Assembly (NCBI GenBank): GCA_905116865.2
Contig: CAJHNH020002773.1
Location: 1,635,729 to 1,699,728, forward strand
Origin: Candidula unifasciata
Taxonomy: Eukaryota > Mollusca > Gastropoda > Stylommatophora > Geomitridae
Length of the DNA: 64,000 bases
Reading direction: 5' to 3'
Of the stretch, positions 20,155 through 32,300 are shown one piece after another (positions within the stretch are counted from its first letter, which is position 1; the number at the start of each line of letters is the position of its first letter). The position numbers and the translations under genes were made by a program. The notes below the pieces were generated by a model. It was not told the origin of the DNA. It searched no databases and saw nothing but the letters and a program-made list of their open reading frames with translations.

Positions 20155-20234
20155 TAGCCGACCAGCCATTTCCCAACTGTCAACTCTTGGGGACGACTGC
20201 TCGCACAGACAATTTTTCACTTTCCTTGGCCAAA

Positions 20235-20354
20235 ATGAGGGCTCTGGCGTTTGTAGTCACTGTCTGCCTGCTTCAGGGAGGACTCGCGTTTTATTTACCA
20301 GGATTGGCATCGGTTACTTACTGTTCAGACAACAAAAATAATGCAAATTGTAAG
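20235..20354 (+). CDS. TM9SF2: TM9SF2 exon 1 (start and signal peptide, residues 1-40)
   Basis: An in-frame ATG 48 nt upstream (20187) would put a polar stretch before the signal peptide, so 20235 (context CAAAATGA) is preferred. The exon ends in phase 0 at GTAAGT after NNANCK. Confidence 0.9.
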
Positions 20355-23300
20355 GTAAGTCGGGGTTGTGGGGAAGTTTTTCGGCTTGTCTGGACTAGAA
20401 ATGTTTTTGTGATCAATAATTTAATTCAATAGTGTAGTTAGAGGATGAACATTCAACGTCAGCGTATTTGATCAGATAGGTTTACTATCTCCAGAATGTT
20501 GATATCATAGTAAAGCTTTCTTGATCTGGTTGTCTGAGTAATTTTATTTCTCAACTTTTGCATTTTGTCGCTTTGGAAATGCCAGAAGAAAGACGGGTGA
20601 AAAAGGGGGAGGGGAAGCGGAGAAAGCTAAGATACATCAAGTTTATCAAGACTGATCCCGGATTCACGTTTGCGAAGTGTTTGAGTGCTGAATTTAATTT
20701 TATTGTTTTAATTATAGAACAGCCGTAGTATTTGCTAGTGTTAGAAAGGTTGCAGTGAGACTGATGGGCGTGTCTTGCCCTACCCAGGATACTGGCTTGC
20801 CATTTCATGTTCAATATAATATACAGTCTTGCAAATACCTTCGGTGATTTCACAGCAGAAGCCCAATCAGGCACTGAAACTAATTTGAGGGGGGGGGGGG
20901 GGTTGGAGCTTCTCTGTATCACTTTCAGGGATGCAACCACGGCTTTCTGCCTAGGAAATCATTTACTGGTACTCAAAAGGTGCCGGTACTAACTACAAAG
21001 TATCTGTACTCTATTACAATAGTGCAGATACTGCATATTATTTTCTACCACCAGAAAAAGAAGAAAATAAGCCTTGGATACAGCACATATACTGTGGAGG
21101 AATTTAAAAAAAATATTTAGTCATACCTGACTAAACATTGATCAAACATGGAATATATAAATATAAAACAAGCTCTGAAACTAGCAAAAGACAGGAAACT
21201 ACATCTAACTCCTCTCTGTGACACTTCCTGATATAAGCAGTAAGACAAAAGAAATAGATGAAGAATGATATTTCATTTTGTTTAATGATATCTGCTTCCT
21301 GTTCACTTTTTTTTTGTAACTGCTTGAAGGAGATATAAGATTCTGCTTGATCATAGACACATCGTTCTATTTTAGAGTTTCTATGATATCTTTGTATCTT
21401 GTTCCTGGTCTACCTCGTGATCTACATCCTTTTAGTTTGCATCACTAGGCTTTCTCTCTAATTGATACATTTTTTTTTTTGGTTTTGTTTTATATGTAGT
21501 TCTGTATTGTTCTATGCCAACATATTCTCTAATGACCTCACTCCTGATGTTATCTTCTCTGGTTATTCCTGCAGCCCTTCTCCTACATCCCTTCTACATC
21601 CCTTCTCATGCATCCCTTCTACTTCCCTTTTCCTGCATCTCTTCTCCTACATCCCTTCCCCTGCATCCCTTCCCCTGCATCCCTTCCCCTACATCCCTTC
21701 TCCTACATCCCTTCTACTTCCCTTCTCCTACATCCCTTCTACTTCCCTTTTCCTGCATCTCTTCTCCTACATCCCTTTTCCTGCATCTCTTCTCCTACAT
21801 CCCTTCTACTTCCCTTCTCCTACATCCCTTCTCCTACATCCCTTCTCCTACATCCCTTCTCCTACATCCCTTCTCCTACATCCCTTCTACTTCCCTTTCC
21901 TGCATCTCTTCTCCTACATCCCTTCTACTTCCCTTTTCCTGCATCTCTTCTCCTACATCCCTTCTCATGCATCCCTTCTACTTCCCTTTTCCTGCATCTC
22001 TTCTCCTACATCCCTTCTCATGCATCCCTTCTACTTCCCTTTTCCTGCATCTCTTCTCCTACATCCCTTCTCCTGCATCTCTTCTCCTACATCCCTTCTC
22101 ATGCATCCCTTCTACTTCCCTTTTCCTGCATCTCTTCTCCTACATCCCTTCTCATGCATCCCTTCTACTTCCCTTTTCCTGCATCTCTTCTCCTACATCC
22201 CTTCTCCTGCATCCCTTCTACTTCCCTTTTCCTGCATCTCTTCTCCTACATCCCTTCCCCTGCATCTCTTCTCCTACATCCCTTCCCCTGCAACCCTTCT
22301 TCTACATTCCTTCTCCTACATCTCATTTCCATTGTTACTAATTGTAATTTTTAATATGATATCATTGTTATATTTTAATTACCACTTTGTTTGTTTAAAA
22401 AATACAGTCAGATCTTATGGTGTACGTGAATCGCTTAAACACAGTGGAGAACATTGTCCCGTATGAGTATCATGAGTAAGTCTGCGTTATTTGTTTGCGC
22501 ATAAGTTGCATTAACGTAACACTATACTTATCAAATCTGGGGTATGTTTTTGACCTTGTTATGCTAAAATGCTTGAAAAACAATGCCCCCACCACCTAGG
22601 ACATACCAGGCTTCTGACCTCCCAACAACTAGGATATACCAAGCTTCTGACCTCCCAACACCTAGGACAGATTTCTTAGCTCTCATCAGTTAGGACATAC
22701 ACTCCCTACAGCTAGGGCATACAGATTCCTAAGATCTCAATAAGGAAGACATACTATTCCCTTAGACTCCCAACAACCAGACCCTAAGCTGCTAACAGTT
22801 AGGGCACACATACTACTTTGCTGCCTACAGCTAGGACAAACAGATTCCTTAGCACCCGTCAGCTAGGACGTACACTCCCAACAACTAGGACATACCAGAA
22901 TCTTTAACTACCAGCAATTTATATAGACTCCTATACTTCCAGCAACTAAGACTTTAGACTTGTAAGCTCCCAACACCTGAGGGACATTCAGACTTCAACC
23001 AGTAGGATGACAGACATACACTGCAGGGATGAGCCACTGTGATACACCCAGGACAAGATAAGGCAGCCTACTGTTAACCTCAGCCATCTCATAGACCAGG
23101 GTTATTCATCTAAGTTTACTCAGGTCCAGCATGTCGAAAATGGGAGTCCGAGCTCCGGAATAGCAAGATGATTAATACAGTACAGTTGACAAGTGCTCCG
23201 AGTGCCACTTGCTAAGTCTCAGCGGGCCAGATTTAGCCTGCGGGCCACCAGTTGAATAGCCCACATAAAGTACCTTCATGTTCTCACTCAAACCACAAAC

Positions 23301-26300
23301 CAGCTACATACACCTCAGCCGTTGTCCTGTGAAGAACCTGAATTGCTCTTTTCTAACCCCCTTTCCAGTTCGCTGATTTCCATTCAACACTGGAATGCTT
23401 CAGCGCAGGTGGAATTTTTCTGATGCATGTCTGCTTTGTCTAGTATATTCCAAATTTTTCTGTTCCATTGTTTCTGTTGATGTGCTCCAGAATTTCTGTC
23501 GTGATTTCTTAATGGTTTCCATGTGTAATTGTAACGGATTTGCAGGGCTTGCGTTGGAGAATAGAAACCTAGGTGTTCTGTGCTCAGAGCGGTTTGCATC
23601 GCTTGATAAGACTCAGATTAGGAGCATATCATGGATTGTCTGGCCAGGAGATTCAGGTGTGTGCGGTGATGATAGATGCAGGCTGCTGCTGCTGCTCCTC
23701 TGGGTAGTAAACTACTTATGAAAAGGGGAGATGTGGTGAGGGCTTTCAGGGGTCAAGTGGACTACCACAACACACAGTATCCATATTGGGAGAGGTTGAT
23801 TTTGCGGGAGATGAGCAATTTGTACACATTGTAATGTGGTTTACAGCTAGACTGTGATATTTGTGCTTTTCAACCCAACACATCCAATTTAATCAAACCG
23901 CTTTTAGTTGCCTTTAACACCATGCTTGTGGGGGGGGGGGAGGGTTAATCCTTCCGTGATAAAATGCCTACTGCTACTAGACGCTTGCCTGACCACCCCA
24001 AAGGTCTTGGATATGTGTGTGCATTGAGTCCCAGGTCAACCCAGGCCAAAATGTGTGCCAAGCAATGTCCCTAGAAGTTCCAGCAGCTGGCGTGAACGCC
24101 TCATAACCCCCACCTGGTGCATTAGTCTAGTGTCATATACCTGGTGCGTCTTATACCTAGTGTGTCACTAGTGTCATATACCTGGTGTGTCTTATACCTA
24201 GTGTGTCACTAGTGTCATATACCTGGTGTGTCTTATACCTAGTGTGTCACTAGTGTCATATACCTGGTGTGTCTTATACCTAGTGTGTCACTAGTGTCAT
24301 ATACCTGGTGTGTCTTATACCTAGTGTGTCACTAGTGTCATATCCCTGGTGGTGTCTTATATACCTGTGTGTCACTAGTGTGTCTATGTTATACCTGGTG
24401 TGTCTTATACCTAGTGTGTCACTAGTGTCATATACCTGGTNNNNNNNNNNNNNNNNNGAGTTCAGGTCCTGATGGAGCCAGACTGTTTAAAAAAAAAAAA
24501 ATGATCTTTGCTGCCAGGTTGACCCAGCCTTAAAGGGGTAGAAGGAAAAGTCGTGGGAAGTAAAGGCAGCAACACCCACAGAGACCGATTTGTCTATAAA
24601 ATTTAGTTTTGGCTGTGTATGCTAATAGGCCTGAAGTTGTGGGAAGGGTTCTTTAATGTGTTTGTTTGTTAACTTTACTGCTGTTTTCAGTAGCTAAATT
24701 TGTCATTGATGATAATCCGTTAATTTGTTAATAAACCTTGTTTGCCTCCTCCAGCTTTGACTTCTGCGTGCCAGATAAAGATGTTGCCAATTCACCGACA
24801 GAGAATCTTGGCCAGGTTGTCTTTGGTGAGAGGATTAGGCCTTCTCTCTATCAGGTCAGTAAACGTGGACCTGTGTTTAAAATTTCATTTAACAATATGA
24901 ATAAAACCTTAATCATCACCCAGTTTGATCATTAGTTGGTAGTAGGCTAGGCAAACGTCAGTCTCTGGGGACCATAGAGTTGTGCAGCAGGGTTAGGGAA
25001 CAAGCTGTAAAGTCCAGTTTGGGAGTGACAGTCTCACATAAAAAAAAGTAAAGATCCCTTCTCACACCTTTAGGCGCATTGGGCATATGGGAAGAGCGCC
25101 CACATTTTTACAGACCAGTCTGCATTAGTTGGGTAATGGCGTCAGCATTATGCCGTCCGTCTTTACTTCCCCAGGACATACATCCACCTGCGACACCTCA
25201 TGCCACGATAAAAAAAATCCCAGCAGCCAACTGTGGGTTTTGATTGCGGTACGTTGAAATTACGAGTCGGGCTCGCAAAGCTTAAGCCACAGATGATGCA
25301 GTCTCACATAGTCCACATACAAACATTGATACTCTGTCATTCTGAGGCTGGCTTTCTCTCAGATGTCTCGTATCTATGTAGCTTGCTGTAGTTGGCTTAT
25401 TTCAAACTGAGACCGTCTGTCTTTCAGTGCCTGCCTCTAAAGCAGTCGGTCTGCGGCTGATCTCTCACAAGTTTTTGTGACCATCCCCTAGAGTGAGTGA
25501 AGACTGGTGCCTTTATCAGTGCCCTACAAATCTTCTTTTGCTAATCAAACTAAATAAAGCTTTGAGTATCAGCCAGTTGATCACCCCTTGGCCTGAGTTG
25601 ACATTGGCATCTTCATTGCTGCTGCTAAATCTTGTTTTGGTAATCACACTGCCCATCAATTGGAAAATTGCTTCTTCTTCTTCCTCATCCTCCTCCTTCT
25701 CTGCTTCTTCTTCTTCTTCTTCTTCTTCTTCTTCTTCTTCTTCTTCTTCTTCTTCTTCTTCTTCTCTTCTTCTTCTTCTTTGTCTACTTCTTCTTCCCCC
25801 TCCTCCTCCTGCTGTTATCATTATTATTTTTCTGCTGCTGCTTCTTCCTTTTCTTCAGTGTCCATCTTTCTCTCCTCCCTCTCCATATCTCTTCTCCTCT
25901 TGCTCTGCCTCTCCCCTCCCGTATCCATCTTTCTCTCCCGTCTCCCTGACCATCTCTTCTCCTCTTGCCCTGCCTCTCCTCTCCCCATACTCTTTCCAAC
26001 CCTCTCATAATTAAAATATTATTGACTCTGGGACTTTTAGCTGAAGTTTGCAGAAAATGCAGCGTGCAAGGTGGTCTGTGAGAAGACATACAAGCCTGGA
26101 GACAAAAGCCAGCTGGAGAAACTGACTTTCTTGAAGAGAGGCATCAGCCTCAACTACCAGCATCACTGGTGAGAGTTGTTGTTTGTGCTGGTATTTTTTG
26201 TCTATGAGTCTACAAGCACACCGCTAGCTGCTTTATGAATACAGTTTTAACCTCTCTGTCATTTGACATTCTCTCATGAGGCCTAGCAAGTGGCCTGCCG

Positions 26301-29300
26301 ATCATTGCCAGCTGTGTTGCATAATTAACTTTTTACTGAGGCTTGAAGTTTTTCTGTTGACCAACCTGGGCTCTATAGTTCTTGCTTCTTTTAGCAAAGC
26401 CTTGTGTAGTTTGAGGAGTTGAGGAAGCATAATGGCTGGATGCTAATTTGCTAGCCTGGTGCCCCGTGTGGGTTCCGGGGCCCCATCGTGGGGAAAACAA
26501 GAATAGACCCTCTGCCTACCCAAACGCATGTCGTAAGAGTCGACTAATTGGGGAGCTTTCTTTGAAGTCGGAGTGCATCTGCCTGTGAGGCAAGGAACCA
26601 ACAGTCTGGTTCAAGTGAATCAGATCTGTAAAACTGATGCACACGCAACACTCATGTTCTGGAGCAGGACTGCAGTTCAGAAGTGGACGAGCAACCAGAA
26701 CTTTCCACCAGAGTGTACAGCTAGCTGGTGAACGCGAAGAAGAAGACGAAGCTTCAGAGGTTTCCCCATGTGGTTTCGGCGGCCATGTTGTGGGGAAAAC
26801 AAGATTAGTCCCACTGCCTCCCCAACAAGCATGTTGTAAGAGTGGACTAATTGGGGGATTTCTTTAAAGTCGGAGCACGTCTGCCGGAAAGACAGTAAAC
26901 CAGTAGTCTGCTTGCAAATAACCTAGATCTGTAAAATGGATGCGCACACATCACTCATGTTCTGGAACAAAAGTCCAGAAGTGGACGAACAGCCAGAAAT
27001 TGCCGATGGATTTTACAGCCGATGAACAAGAATAATAAGCTTCAGATGTCTAGGGAAGTTGGATATTTTCTCCAGGACATGCAGGTGTGGTGGAAAATGA
27101 ACAGGCAGAGATACTGGCTGCTTCTGCACAACTCAGTGGTAAACAGATACATGACAAGCTAAATGTTGTCAAGCTCTGGCTGACACTCCATACTTGGAGG
27201 AACGGCAAGACGGGACATGCAGTCAGACTGCTACTGGTACCATCGAAGTTGAAACTCTTTGCTGGCTGCTGAAGATGGGTCTTGATGGGAATGTCTACAG
27301 TCACAGGTTAACTCTGTCTATGTTTCAGGATTGTGGACAACATGCCCATCACATGGTGCTACAAGGTGGAGAGTGGGGACAAGTTCTGCTCCACTGGGTT
27401 CCCTGTGGGCTGCTACGTCACCAAGCTGGGCAAGAGGAAGGACACCTGTGTCACACTGGTATGTTGGGGTGTCATGTTGGGGTGCCATTTTGTGTGTCAT
27501 GTTGGGGTGCCATTTTGTGTGTCATGTTGGGGTGCCATTTTGTGTGTCATGTTTGGGTGCCATTTTGTTTGGTGTGTAGTGTGTCATGTTGGATGCAATT
27601 TTGTGTGCCATGTTGGGTGCCATATTGTTTGGCGTGTAGTGTGTCATGTTGGATGCAATTTTGTGTGCCATGTTGAGTGCCATATTGTTTGGCGTGTAGT
27701 GTGTCATGTTGGATGCAATTTTGTGTGTCATGTTGGGTGCCATATTGTTTGGCGTGTAGTGTGTCATGTTGGATGCAATTTTGTGTGTCATGTTGGGTGC
27801 CATATTGTTTGGCGTGTAGTGTGTCATGTTGGATGCGATTTTGTGTGTCATGTAAACTCTATGGACTACTGAATGAATTAACAACAGTGAAATTTATACA
27901 AGAGACAAAATTGCTGATATAGGCAACTTTTTTCAGGCGAACGAAAGAAGAATTGTGTCATGTTTGGTGCCATTTTGTTTAGCGTGTTGGGTGCCATTTT
28001 GTGTGTCAAACTGGTATGTTCTTTCTTCTTCGTGTTCACCAGCTGTAAACTCTGGCTGAAGGTTCTGGTTGTTTGTCCGCTTCTAGATTTTGGTCTCATT
28101 CCAGAACTTGAGCTTTGCCTGCACATTCGTTTTACAGATCTGACGTATTTCAAGGCAGACTGTTGGTTCCCCACCTCTCTAGCAGATACACTCCTACTTT
28201 AGAGGAAACCCCTCTGTATAGTCTTTTATGACATGCTTTTTGGGGGGGGCACTGGGTCAGTTACTTTTCTCCCAAAATATGATCCCTAAAACCGTACAGG
28301 GATGTTGTCATTGTGTCTGTCACATTGGTATGTTGATATGGTACATTGGGTGTGTTTGGTGACACAGTGGTATGTTGGGTATATGTTTGAAAACAGAGAG
28401 CCTGGCGTACATCGTCACAAGATCCAGAATGAGAATGGAGGTGGAGGCAGTCACTGCAGCTTTCTGATGGCTTGAGAGCAGCATAGCTCTACATGATCAT
28501 AATTTGTAGTGGACTCACAGTGTGCTTCAAAAAATTGAAACTTGATAACTCAGATCAGGTGCATATCATGGATTTTCTCTCCAGGAGATTCAGGTGTGTG
28601 GGTTACTGAGCAGGCTGATAGATTGGCTACTTTATGGTAAAGTGCGGGCATGGTGAAGGCTCTCAGGGTTCAAATGGACACTGCAATAGAAGGAACAGAG
28701 ATACTGAACATTGAAAAATTAAGTCAACATGCAATGAGTAGACGTTCTGCAAGAACACTGAGGGCGAAAAAATTGGCGGATTTTCCATCAAGTTTCAGCT
28801 GGTGCTGTCCGCATGTCGACTCCTCGTTGGTGACTGAGGAAGGAGACGGAGCACGTGTGGGAGTGTTCTGAGTGCAGTGACATCAGTTTTTGATTGATTG
28901 ATTCATTCATTTTGTCTGTCACATTGGTATGCTGGATGTCACACTGGTATTTTGGGTGTCACTATATATGTCACACTGGTATGTTGGGTGTCATTTTGTA
29001 TGTGACACCGGTATGTTGGATGCTTTTTTGGTCTGTCACACTGGCATGTTGTTTGTTGTTTAGTCGGTCGGACTGATATATAGGGTGTTGTTTTGTGCGC
29101 CACATGAATGTACTGGTATCCCCACCTGGCTTGCTGTTTGGTATCTTCATGAATTGTGTGTCAGGTGATATGCCATTTGTTATATTGTTTTCCAACCTGA
29201 TTTGTTGTGTACTGAATTAATAAGTTGTGTGTTACATTTCTGTATTGTGTAAAATAGTTACTTAGTCGATTGTCTTCTGCCCTGGGCCGTAGAGGTTTGC

Positions 29301-32300
29301 TAGAGAGATTCATACTTTTCTATCAGCAGTTTTCCTTTTGGCCTTGTTCCATTCTAGTCCTCTTTCAGTTAGGGACTGTCAGATGTTGTCTTCTCAGCGA
29401 ACCCTAGGTCGTCCTGGTGGTCTGTTTCCCTGATTTTTGGCCTGCCTTGGTGGCCGATTCTCTGCCACTCTGCATAAATTGCCATATCGTAACTGTGATG
29501 ATCCACTCAAGTTTGTAAGGCCTGGGTTTCAAGATCCTGACGTATCGTTGGTTTGTGAACTGTGTCCCTTTTGGTTGCTAGGACCACCTTTCTCAGATGG
29601 CTCACATCAGAGGCCTGAAGCTGGCTTCACATGTTCTGTATTGCGTAAAATATGATTTAAAATCATACATTTCTTGTCAATTCGCGGTGTCCGTGGCATA
29701 GGCATTGCGAGTCCGACTTGTAATTCCAACATACTGCTGTCGAAACACACTGCTGGCCACGTGGAATTTTATCATGGTATGGGGCGTCGCAGGTCCACCC
29801 AGCCTAAAATGGGTACCAGGATGTATGTCCTGGAGAAGTAAAGACGGATAGAGTAATGCTGACCACATTACCCACCTAGTGTCGATTGGTCTGTAAAAAT
29901 ATGGCTTCTCTTTCCGTATGCCCGATGTGTCTAAGGTGTGAAAAGAGATCTTTACTTACTTTTTACTTTTTATTTCTTGTCAATCTGCAGGCTGATTTCA
30001 AGACTCCAAACACGTACTATTTATACAACCATGTTGACATTGTCATCGAGTATCATCCTTTAAGCCAGGATGATTTGGGACAACAGCACACTGGCGTTGG
30101 AGGACGGATTGTGGCCGCAAAGTTGACCCCAAGGAGGTACTTGGATAAATGTGAAGAGGCAACTCTGTCTCATTATTATATAGTATATGACAAGACCCCC
30201 CCCCTTTTTTTTCCTGCCCCCCCCCCCCCCCCCCTCTTTCCCACACCAAAATGGGATTAAAAAGAGGAAAAAAAATGAAACCTAAGCAATGTTTCCCCGT
30301 TGTGAATTTGATTTGAACAAAGAAGACACAAACAATAGATTGTACAGTCTATTGCCTGGCATATTTCGCTGTTTCTCGTCAGGTGCAACCTACAGTAACA
30401 ATTACATCAATGAAGCAGATAAGTGAATCCTTTTTAACTGAAGTAGAAATTCAATAACAGTCAAATGCAACTGCCAGTTTTACCAGGGCAGCCTCAGTGT
30501 CAGAACCATATCTTTCTGTATACAGAGTTCTGGGCGCAGGAATAGTGGCAGCTTCAAGAAATCTTTCATTCTGCCATTGGCTAACCTGTGAAGGATTTGA
30601 AATGCGTTGTTCTTTTTAGGGTGTATCCAGATTTTAGATGATTGCCTTCTATTGCAGAGGGATGATCTTTACAGCCGGTATTCTCATTTTGAATATTATA
30701 TTGCATGGCTTTCTTCACCCATACTGGAATGTGCTCAGCGACTCATTTCTCCAGGTGTTGATCAGTTCTGCCCACATAAGCAGCTTCGGTTCTTAATTTA
30801 TAACGTACCCCAACCACGAAATTCCCGTGGGAAATCCACAGCTGACCTGACAATCCATTATTTCAAGGGGTGCAAGTGTGCTGTTGTGTGGTGCTGTTTT
30901 TGAGTGTTCATCTAGTGTCTTCTAACCCTAACCCTAAACTTGGCTGTAGATAAATCGCGAGAAACTACAACCTGAAAACCCTAGAATTTATTGGGAATGT
31001 CTCCCGTGACGTAGACGTGACGTCAGGGGTAAGTTATAAATTAAGTACCGCAGCTTCACTTCTCCATTTAAATTAGTAGATACAATTTATTTTGCGTACA
31101 TTGACACTGGTTGTTTTACCGAGGGCGTAGGAATTAAGGTGGTTTTAAATCTGATAACAGGTATGGCTGCATAGAAAGTCTGACTGACTGCACCACAATA
31201 GTACGCCATCTTCTAAAATCTAGACATACCATAACCAAGGGCAAGGCATTTCAAATCCTTCACACGTCAGCCAATTGCAGAATCAAAGATTTCTCAAAGT
31301 TGCCGTGATTTGTCACCTGCGCCCTGAACTCTGTAAACAGAAAGATATGGTTCTGTCATTGAGGCTGCTCTTGTAAAACAGACAGTTGTGTTTGATCGTT
31401 GTTGAAGTTGTACTTCAATTATAAAGGATTTACTTATCTGCTTTATTTATGTAATTGTTACTGTAGTATGCACCTGACGAGATACAGCGAAATATGTCAG
31501 GCAAGACAAAAAAGATCCACATAAAACAGTGTTGAATAACAAACAAAACAGTCAGAATGTTTTATTAATCTATAATTTAATGTACGTGTTATATTAATTA
31601 GAATGGTAATGGTAGAAATGCAAACTGTTTATGAAAACACATTTTTTAAAAAGTTTTACAAATATTTAATTTATAATTAAACAGAAGGAAAAAATGGATT
31701 AATACGAGAATAAATGAACTTTCAAAATTGCTTGACCCCTCCCTTGCAGTTCCCTGGCGCCCTCCAGGTTGGAGGCCACTGGTTGGACAGATCTGACTTA
31801 TTTGTATGCAGACTGTTGGTTTCTCACTTCTCATGCAGAAGCACTTGGATTTTGAAGGAAACAGACAGGGATTTTTGGAGATATTTGGAGGAGGAGGAAC
31901 AAAAATAGAACTTTACTGAGCATTGACTCATTTTGGGTTGTCTTAAGAATTGTTTTGATACTTTAACACAGCGGCTCTCAAATTTTTTCCGCCACGGCAC
32001 TCTTGTCTGGATTTTTTTTTCGCAGTGCACCTACCCTTAAAGTGGTTTGAATACTTAGGAAAAGAAGACAAAACAGTGCACATTTAATGTTCAGTTCTCT
32101 TTAATGCGATGAATGAAACTGTTTGGAGGAATTTTTCATTACTTCCTTTAAGAATATGGGAATTTTAGTTTATTTCACTTGACCAAGAAAGTTTAACCCT
32201 AAATCTGTTTTTTAAAAAAAATAAAAATGTAAGCGTGCGTTGAGAATGCACTGCAGCCGTGCCAATAGCATTGTCTCCTGAATACACCTGCATCCAGGAA

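Larger units (their letters stand above)
18854..20234. promoter_or_regulatory. Head-to-head intergenic region, possible bidirectional promoter
   Basis: The two start codons face away from each other across about 1.4 kb. Most of the middle is repeats: an inverted pair of dispersed elements (18940-19530), a tRNA-SINE (19728-19925) and CTA tracts. Only about 85 bp beside RPP38-like and about 150 bp beside TM9SF2 look unique. No TATA box was recognised near either start. Confidence 0.45.

Noticed and set aside
21462..22466. 334-codon open frame (and two more frames open in parallel) on the plus strand
   Set aside because: Produced by the 15-bp CTTCTCCTACATCCC array, whose unit is a multiple of three without stops. 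Only the last part overlaps the real TM9SF2 exon 2, in a different frame.
25493..26014. 173-codon frame with poly-Ser and poly-Leu
   Set aside because: A (TTC)n microsatellite and flanking pyrimidine tract in intron 3.
27333..27872. 179-codon frame beginning in exon 5 with Cys-His-Val repeats
   Set aside because: Wrong frame of exon 5 continuing into the 60-bp array; the real exon 5 stops at a GTATGT donor.
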